DNA of 64,000 nucleotides from NCBI GenBank assembly GCA_949128115.1, contig OX421968.1, forward strand, positions 52,965,423 through 53,029,422, written 5' to 3'. The translations under genes and the position numbers were made by a program. This DNA comes from Anaspis maculata. Its lineage: Eukaryota; Arthropoda; Insecta; Coleoptera; Scraptiidae. The notes under the pieces were generated by a model. The model did no database searches and had not been told where the DNA came from. It saw only the letters and a program-made list of their open reading frames with translations. Shown piece after piece: positions 56,524 to 64,000 of the stretch (positions are counted from its first letter, which is position 1; each line of letters starts with the position of its first letter).

Positions 56524-57519
56524 TTAAAAATGTCGTGATAAAAATTTGGCTTCTTTTGTTTTCAAATTTTTAGAGTAACTAGGATTGTCTAAACGGTTAA
56601 TTTTGCATCTCTCCCAATATGTAAAAAAATCTCCGTGAATAGATTCATACCCTTTTGTTCTGATGAGAGTCGCAAGACCTCCATTGTTGAGGAACTTCAA
56701 CAAGTTTTGGAGATTACATGAATTTCCAAAGCTTCTGATAACACCCTTGTCCCAAAACACTTTGATAATATATTTATGCCCTCTTCGTAAGGTCCAGCTA
56801 CAAACTTTGCAGTGCTGAAACACTTTTCAACAATTTTGTTCATCGTTTTGAAGGCAGACACAAACGGAATCACGGCAAAGTACTCCCACATTTTCTACGT
56901 TTTCCGGATCAGTAAGACCGGCGCTCACCTTTGAAAGTTTCCGGCAGGTGTTCCTTTTGAATATCTCGTCGTGGTAACTTTTGGCCACTAAGTTCAACTT
57001 CTTGGGCCACAGCAAAACTTCATCACGCCAAAGTATTAGCACAAGATCATTCCAAAACAAATAGTTCACAAACCCTTGAAAAGATGCAACTCTGGAATGA
57101 TGCAATTCTCGGTTACAAACAAGCTTTGTCTTTTTCGAAAAATGGGGGGTTGATTGAGCTTGTGACACTCTTTTAAAAACTTCTTTCTTCCTTCAGAGCA
57201 AAATTTCTCATGAATGCGCCTTAAAATCTTCATAAGTCTTCATACTCGTAATCATTTTCCTCTGTTATTTTCGAGGTTATTTTCTTCGCAAACCTCATTT
57301 CAACGTCATTTTACCGAATTTCCCTCGTAAGTCTTTTAGAGTGATGAAGCAATATGCGCATGGTTGCCGTGTAGCCATTCGCTGGCCATTGATCAAGAGA
57401 ATAAGTTCAAGATCCGAAACAAATTTAAACCCAAGTCCATTGATGTTGGTCATTTGAAACATCAACTCCATATTATCATATAGGTTTTTTTCACCTGGGG
57501 TGCAATGCAAACCATTCAT
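56524..57519 (-). pseudogene. Unidentified transposon-type protein fragment (left arm)
   Basis: Overlapping frames on the minus strand read in order: NGLGFKFVSDLELILLINGQ and CAYCFITLKDLRGKFG; NYLFWNDLVLIL, LLWPKKLNLVAKSYHDEIF and TDPENVENVG; FKTMNKIVEKCFSTA and GPYEEGINILSKCF; then LLKFLNNGGLATLIRTKGYE, WERCKINRLDNPSYSKNLK and a stop. Several frameshifts separate these blocks. A conserved-looking C terminus with S-x-H-x-D-F and W-x-R-x-K-I-N spacing recalls uncharacterised transposon-associated arthropod proteins, but I cannot name the family. Confidence 0.5.
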
Positions 57520-57649
57520 AAGCCTATTGAAACTGGTTGATTTCCCCTCTTTTTCAATCGATCCTCAATCTATGTAACGACTTTTTTGCTGCCTCTGTAA
57601 TTTTTCTTTTCAGCTTTCTCTAAAATCATTTCCTCATCTTCTAGACCAA

Positions 57650-58505
57650 TTAAAATCAAGTTGATATTTGAAATGACCAATATTAATGCAATTCCTTTAA
57701 ATTTTGTTCAGGAATTTGAACTTTTTTTGATCAATGACCAGCAAACAAATACGACTACTTCCATGTCCGTACTGCTTCATCACTCTAAAACACTTACGAG
57801 GGAAATTCGATGAAATTACCTTGAATAAGGTTTGTGAAGAAAATAAACAGAAAGAGATGGTTACGAGTATGAAGACTTATGGAGATTTGAGGCGCATTGA
57901 TTGAAAAATTTGCTCTGCAGGAAAAAAAAGAAGAACTTTGCGAAATATTGTCACAGCACAATTATTAACCCCCCTCTTTTCGAAGCATCTCCTTTAAGGG
58001 TTTGTGAACCATTTATTTTGGAATGGTCTTGTGCCGATACTTGGGTGTGATGAAGTTTTGCTGTGGTTCAAGGAACTAAACTTGGTCGCCAAAAATGTTA
58101 CCAACATAAGATTTTTGAAGAGAGCTTCCATGGGAAACTCTCAAAGGAAAGCGACAGTCTTAATGATCCGTAAAAAATGTGGTAGTACTTTGCGTGATTC
58201 CCTTTGTGTCTGGCTTCAAAACGATAAACAAAATTGTTGAAAAGTGTTTCAGCACTGCAAAGGTTGTAGCTGGACCTTACGAAGAGGGCATAAATATATT
58301 ATCAAAGTGTTTTGGGACAAGGGTGTTATCAGAAGCTTTGGAAATTCATGTAATCTCCAAAACTTGTTGAAGTTCCTCAACAATGGAGGTCTTGGACTCT
58401 CATTAGAACAGAAGGGTATGAATCTATTCACAGAGATTTTTTTAGATATTGGGAGAGATGCACAATTAACCGTTCAGACAATCCTAGTTATTCTGAAAAT
58501 TTGAA
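57650..58505 (+). pseudogene. Unidentified transposon-type protein fragment (right arm)
   Basis: A diverged inverted copy of the left-arm fragment, with blocks CPYCFITLKHLRGKFD-like (about 57769), NHLFWNGLVPILGCDEVLLW (58004), FKTINKIVEKCFSTAKVVAG (58216) and LKFLNNGGLG (58367). Stops and shifts lie at positions different from the left copy. It is therefore independently decayed. Confidence 0.5.
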
Positions 58506-58703
58506 AAAAAACCGAAGCCAAATTTTTATCACGACATTTTTAACTGATAATCTTAAAAATTGAATAATTGCCGTTCAGGATCAGCTACGATTTTGTTAGA
58601 TACATTTTTGTGCTCCCCAGAGCCTCTATTACAAGGTCTCATGAACAGTTTTTGGTGACAATTTTGTTAAACTCATTTCTACTTGAGGACACCTGTGAAT
58701 TAT

Positions 58704-60636
58704 AATAAAAATGAAATAAGTGCAGAAGGACCAATCAGTTCAATAAATATAATTTATTATTATTATTATTATTATTTAAAAATGAATGATAGATCTTTTT
58801 TTTCAACACAAGACAAAAAATCATACAAATTTTTAACCATGTGGGGGCGAAGTCTAGCACTTTTCACTACGCTGATCTCTAAACACCTTTGCCCTGTATC
58901 GGAGTGTATCGCATGAAGTGAAAATGTCCCTATGTCTATATGTTGGGTCAATTTGGAACTTATCACGTCGTATGACATTTTTATTGGAATCAATTTTGCG
59001 AAAAAAAGTCAAGTGTTATAAGGCTGAATGACAATAATTATTCCTGAGCCTGACGTTGAATATTCATTGCAAAAAAATCCTTTGGTTGGTAGATGCCTAG
59101 ACGCCAGATTCGAATGGCTGTATAGTGGTGGCTCACACAAAACAATAAGTTTTAATTGCATTTGTCGATCAAGAGCTTAATTCCTCTATTTTACTATGGA
59201 GATAGTAATTTAGTTTTACTAGGAGCATTTGGAGGCGCTACACTACTACTGTCAACCCGCCTTTATATACGGAACTGACTGTTGCCCACGATCCCCTTGG
59301 CAATCAGTTTCAGCGTTGAGTGTTTCAGTTTCATACGCGAAGGGATGTTTTTCGAGTCTTTATTGCTGGTTTTAGCAGAGAGGAGCTAAGGAATCCAAAG
59401 AATAGTTCGGTACTTACTTACCGCAAAGTAGGGACGCTGGAATTATTACTCCACCCCAAGCTTGAGCGGTGTAAGAGACAGAAGACGTTTATAAAAGTAA
59501 GAGGCTGATATTTTATATAGATATGCATGGGGTTTACTGTTGGTGAATATATGTTTTGGGGAGTTGAAAGAGAGATGCGACAGCAAGAAAAAGGCAAAGA
59601 ATAACGAGGGCGCGCGCGGCGTTTTGCACCCGGAAACGATACGGAAAACGTGATAGATTTTCTTGTGAAGTTTGGCATCATCAGACTGGACGATTAGAGA
59701 AATTGTATCTCTCATCTCTTTGGAAAATATGGCCCCATTTTTCTTGTGTTATTAAGTAGCTATTAGCTTTCGGTTCATTCTCTAGGTACAGATAGGTGGG
59801 CATATTATAATGTACAGGCTGTTCACGAGAGGTAAATTAAAAATTTCCCCATTACATACGAGAATCAAAACATTCCTCAAACGATTTTTTATGCCGTTTC
59901 TGAATATTTTCCGATTGTACCAAGCTCTTGTAAGACCAAAGTTTGAGTACTAACTGCTCCGTTATATGGTCTCCAAACTGCACCATCCACCAACTGAAAT
60001 CTATTTAGCCGAGATATCATATGAAGTTTTTCCGCCAACACAGGTAGAGTTCATTCCGGAGAAAATTGGTCCACCCCTTACCACAAAAGTTGCGTACTCA
60101 TTTCCATCCGCCGGCGCCGAATTGCCAGTGGCGTTCCATAGCTATGCTTTATCAATTTTTACGTTTCGCACCATTAGTCACAATACAGCTCACGACCTTG
60201 GAAAAAATTCTCTTGATACGCCACTCTCTGCCGGTAAACGCCTATCCCCGTCACAAAGTTGGTGGAGACAGTTTTATGACCTTGCATCAAATTACTCTGA
60301 AATCAACCCTGCCGTAGTATGTACATGAATATAATAATTATCCTGAAAGATAATTTTTCTATAACTTACTCCTGGAGATGTACAGTAGGTCTTCTCACGA
60401 TATCTGTGCGCACGCGCAAAGTGCATCTCATAAGAAAAACGAATCGTCGACCCAAACAAACATGGAGTCGTCAAAATAGAAACCTTTAGTTGATTCAAAT
60501 GAAAATGAAGTGTTCAAGTAGCACCTCGTTTAAAATAATCCTCGATCTTCCATAATTAGTTCGATCAACTATACAGAACATCAGAACCAGAACAGTCAGA
60601 ACACCATCAGAAAATCAGTTGGTGGCGGTCGTTTTG
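58704..60636. other. Non-coding stretch; possible weak core promoter
   Basis: A TATATA at 59264-59269 lies ~42 bp before an initiator-like TCAGTT (59304-59309), a spacing longer than usual, so a promoter is only a possibility. An (ATT)n run is at 58757-58777. No coding region is supported. Confidence 0.3.
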
Positions 60637-61185
60637 TAAGAAAAATCATTAGTTAGAAAGAGTGTAAGTTGGGGGCTTGTAGCGTTTGTTAGAAAGTATC
60701 CCGATAATAGGTACCCAAAGGCCGATCTGTTGGGATATACTAGAGAACCTAAAAACACTGTCGATCATGTTTAGATCAATCTCTTCGTTCGTGATTTTCT
60801 AACACACGCTCCTTGCTCCTTCCAACCTGCCACCTACCGGTTAGTATCGTTGGTAAGAAGTAGTGTATGTTAGAAAAATGCTACTGTAGCGTAGCTTAGA
60901 AAATTGGTCAATAGCTGGAAGCCAGAGCCATAGTCAGAGTATGGAACCTAATTTCTCAAAATGTTAAGTTCCCATGGTACAGATTTAATAGCATCGCCAA
61001 TACATACATACTTTCATATAAAAATGTATAATAAATTGACCAAAGCTCGACTTAAACTACGAACGTATCTTCGAAAGATCAAAATCAATTTTCTAAGCTA
61101 CGCTACAGTGGCATTTTTGTAACATATACTACTTCTAATCACTGATACTAACCGGTGGATCGCAGGTTAGAAGGAGCGTGTGTAA

Positions 61186-61378
61186 TGGGTGCTTTCCACC
61201 TAGACGGTACAAATACCACCAGACGGCACATGTTCCATGATGTGGCACAAAATTTTAGGTGATCCAATGAACGGCGCAGAACCGAGTAGGAACACGTAGA
61301 TGGAAAGCACCGTTTGGCACCCGCACATGCGTAAATGGCAGGTGTACCGAACTTGGGGCTAGGTGGAAAGCACGCACC
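61186..61378. mobile_element. GGTGCTTTCCACC MITE, copy 2, GTGTAA duplication
   Basis: 193 bp, flanked by GTGTAA at 61180-61185 and 61379-61384. The mirrored left arm reads the equivalent empty site (CGTGTGTTAGAAAATC in complement at about 60795-60810), which defines the insertion. Almost identical to 52594-52783. Confidence 0.88.
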
Positions 61379-61420
61379 GTGTAAGAAAATCACGAAGAGA
61401 TTGATCTAACCATGACAGTA

Positions 61421-62267
61421 GTCTTTTTTGAGCGAGTAACTTTTTGTAACCGGTTGGTTATTAGCGGTTGATACTGTCAGTTTTTTGACATCTGACATTT
61501 CTCGCTAAAACGTTGCGCCGTTGCGGTTATAACTTTGGTTATCATCAGCATTTGGCGGGAAAAGGGACTAATAGCTACAAATAGTTACGTACCTACGTGT
61601 ACTTGTCTCTGTTACATACCGTGTACTTGAACCATTCAAAATCTAGGATAGCTTTGAAGGTGAAACATTCAGTTATTCAGCCAATCCAGTCACTTGAATC
61701 GATGAACATTTCGTTTCCGAAGTCACCCTCTGATTACGCGAATTTTGTGGATCACACGTGTATCGTGATCACATCACACGTACAATTTTTATGAAATCCT
61801 ATTTGTTTTCTTGTTCATGGTGTAATACCGAAGGAACAATAAATATATTCATATGTATTCTATTCATATCAATTCATTCTCTTCAATTCATATTTCTACT
61901 ATAAATAGGAGGTATGACAAGTACTTTCAGGATTGAACCACAGCAGGCGGCCATCAGACATCTGGATTACCCGATGTTCTTGTGGGTCCATCGCAAATAA
62001 TAATAATAATGATAATAATAATAATAATATGAAGTTCGGAATCTCTGGACCGCTGCTTCTTTCAAATTCAAATCTGTTGTGGCCACAATTTGTTCCCCCA
62101 CCATAACGATAACCAGCCCCATCACCATCAGGGTATGAAATGTATAACCGGTGATGAAAATCAAAATTGCGGCACTTCCTTTACCGCTTATAACCAATCC
62201 TCGCTCATACGTCAAATTCTATAACCAAGTGTAACCGGTCATGAAAAGTTATTCGCTCGAAAAAGAC
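61421..62267. mobile_element. 847 bp TA element with GTCTTTTTTGAGCGAG ends
   Basis: The ends GTCTTTTTTGAGCGAGTAAC and their near complement are flanked by TA (61419-61420, 62268-62269). The foldback left arm lacks it. An (AAT)n run lies at 61997-62028. No transposase frame is recognised, so this is a non-autonomous Tc1/mariner-like element. Confidence 0.78.
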
Positions 62268-62449
62268 TAATGTTTTCAGGTTCTCTAGTATATCATAACA
62301 GATCGGCCTTCGGGTATTATCGGGACACTTTCTAACAAACGCTACAAGCCAAAATTTCTAACTTACGCTCTTTATAACTAGTGATTTTTCTAACAGAAGG
62401 ACTATAGCCTATCAGTTTACAAAGTTTCTAATGAATACAATTGTTGAAA

Positions 62450-63680
62450 AAAAACAAGTGAGTATGCCTAATCCGTGGTATGCCTTCATGTGCGTGAGTC
62501 TCAGTAGCGCATTTTCTTAGAGAGGCATTTGTGAATGTAAAGAAATTTGGTTGAAGGAGAAAAACCATTCTTTGCCCACTCTCTTCAATCGAAACTCATT
62601 GTGATATTTTGTTATCGGAATGGGGTACCTGCCAATGAAATAGATTTGAATGAAAATTCTTTCAATCAACAATATTTTTTGTTTGGGAGCGACAGCTAGG
62701 GGGCGGCGACTAATCAACAGTAGCATATTCTTTCCCATTTTTAGTCGGCTATACCTACATACAGGGTGTTGCATGAGGAAACCAACATAGCTTAAGGGCA
62801 GGTCCAGTTTTTCTAGGGGAACTAGGATCTCGCTTTGAAATTTTTCTATCCCTTCTAGTTTTGATGTTACAGGGTGAATCATGTATTTTGTCGAAGTTTT
62901 TGATGAGCTATATCTTCCGAATGGCTTATTGGATTGGACTGAAATTTGATAGGTATGATCTCCTGATGATAGCTAATACATTGCACCATAAAGTTGTTCA
63001 GAAGTTTCAGGGCCGGACTGATTTTTTTCATTTTCAAAGTTTTTGTTAGAAAAGTCATATCTTTCAATGTTTTTTTGAAAAACCAGTATCAGATTCAGAA
63101 ACACCAGAAAAAATGCTACAAGGAACATCCTTCAATTTCTTCGGCACACCCAAAGTCTTCCCAGAAAAAAATATCTTTTGAGATTTGGGTCGGCTGCGAT
63201 CTAGTGAAAATCAGTCAAGCACGCATTCTTTCACGGATCTTTGAGATGTTTATCCTCTAATTTAATGCTGTCACGGTTTTTTTCACTTTCCCACATTAGT
63301 ATCACTTGGTACGGCAAAAAAGACAAAAGTCCAGGACCGGAATCAAGTCTAGTGAACATTATTTCTAAAAATCCGATTTTTCAGTATTTAGTTGGAAAAT
63401 TACAGCACAAAGTTATGGTGAAGTGACTGAAAAATGCTCTTTTGTCTGCATTTGGAATTGCAACATCATGTTATTTCAAGTTGATCGGGGGCGGTTTATA
63501 CATTTGTTGGCGGCGCGATATAGACATTCAATATAGCCTAGCCACGCTTTGGGGGTGGCAGCTATGTAACAGCGAAAAAATCAGAAAGCTAGGGCGTCTA
63601 GTTTGCGAGGAGTTCGAGGAACGGACGGACGGACAAAGCGGCTGCAATAGCGATTTTCATCAAGATGGCATTCATTCACA
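62450..63680 (+). mobile_element. Repeat family E, copy 3, interrupted
   Basis: It starts with ACAAGTGAGTATGCC and the GTGCGTGAGTCTCAGTAGCG block and ends with GCGATTTTCATCAAGATGG at about 63650-63668. A TA/CAGGGTGTTGCATGAGG element begins inside it at 62762, and family E sequence resumes near 63440. Confidence 0.7.
62762..63439 (+). mobile_element. TA/CAGGGTGTTGCATGAGG element within family E
   Basis: CAGGGTGTTGCATGAGGAAA follows TA (62760-62761) and matches the inverted piece ending at 26333 for ~120 bp. The right boundary is not defined by an inverted end; 63439 is where family E sequence resumes. Confidence 0.5.
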
Positions 63681-64000
63681 AAGCTCTCACAAGTCGTTCT
63701 ATTAGTCCAGGACCGATTTGAAATGAGGTAGACATCTTTGATATAAAGCTGAGTTTTTGCAGAGACATTCGGAAGCATGTTCTTATTCACCAAAAAAAGT
63801 CCCCAAGTGTCCCGTTGGCGCTAGCCGAGTTCTGGGGTGGAAACCGCCCCTAAAAGTGACACGGTGCTGGTTTTTCTCATTTTTCGGCCAAACAGTCACT
63901 TGCACGTAAAATAAGTATAGGACTCAAAATATTCCCCACTAAATTCTGCATCGAGAAGGTTCTATCAACCACATGCCTAGGTCCCACCCAATTCGCGTAA
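63681..64000. other. Unassigned right edge of the window
   Basis: No supported feature. Confidence 0.4.

Larger units (their letters stand above)
56369..58703. mobile_element. 2.3 kb palindrome carrying two inverted gene fragments
   Basis: Arms of ~1.1 kb run from AATTCACAGGTATCCTCAAG at 56369 and its mirror ending 58703 to a centre around 57540-57660. Both arms carry the same protein fragment, reading outwards to the ends. True element termini and target duplication were not identified. Confidence 0.8.
60637..62395. mobile_element. Foldback element with two nested insertions in one arm
   Basis: The left arm (60637 to ~60910) is mirrored by the right arm in pieces: 61085-61185, 61379-61420 and 62268-62395. 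Shared blocks include GCTACTGTAGCGTAGCTTAG and CCGATCTGTTGGGATATACT with their complements. The intact left arm shows the uninterrupted sequence at both nested insertion points. Confidence 0.82.

Noticed and set aside
59264..59309. Core promoter (TATA plus initiator)
   Set aside because: The spacing is ~42 bp rather than ~30 and no coding exon follows, so it is only mentioned, not called.

Overview
The window is eukaryotic nuclear DNA from an arthropod, most likely an insect. The evidence is an AT-rich background, one spliced-type first coding exon of a metabotropic glutamate receptor (minus strand, 8676-9011), RNA-polymerase-III style SINE heads, and a dense mix of BEL/Pao, LINE, Polinton-type and TIR transposons. 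A hemipteran is my guess from the repeat style only; the species cannot be fixed from the sequence. There are no operons, CRISPR arrays or bacterial features.

Layout. 1-8500 is mostly non-coding, presumably intron or 3'-ward gene territory of the receptor, with small hairpin MITEs (3943-4044, 5637-5831, 6215-6575, 6756-6936) and tRNA-related SINE pieces. 8676-9011 is the receptor exon, with a GC-rich probable promoter/5'UTR upstream (about 9390-9720). 10195-26690 is an old higher-order repeat array (modules D-A-B-C, with B itself a ~220 bp tandem repeat). It has been broken up by a 145 bp TIR element (11848-11992), several large foldback elements (13990-15703, 19898-21659, 24074-25154), and a LINE C-terminal pseudogene (17235-17980). 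26785-33000 holds a repeat family (E) with internal ~250 bp tandem units.

The centre, 35001-51770, is a stack of insertions. One 5'-truncated Jockey/CR1-like LINE (endonuclease then reverse transcriptase, with frameshifts) is split into five pieces by four unrelated insertions. These are a 2.37 kb TIR element with an 8 bp target duplication (35320-37686), a complete BEL/Pao LTR retrotransposon with an intact 1732-residue gag-pol and virtually identical LTRs (38011-45487), a palindromic Polinton-end derivative with a 6 bp target duplication (45932-47706), and a TA-flanked foldback (47777-49998). Removing each insertion brings the LINE reading frame back together, which fixes the insertion boundaries.

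The right part, 51771-64000, holds two further large palindromes. One (56369-58703) carries two inverted copies of an unidentified transposon-type protein fragment. The other (60637-62395) is itself invaded by a 193 bp MITE and an 847 bp TA element. Further E-family sequence follows.

The only gene likely to serve the host is the receptor exon. Everything else recognisable is mobile or repetitive. The recurring theme is long foldbacks, at least eight with arms of roughly 200 bp to 1.1 kb. Two of them consist of the outward-reading 3' end of a transposon gene duplicated head to head.
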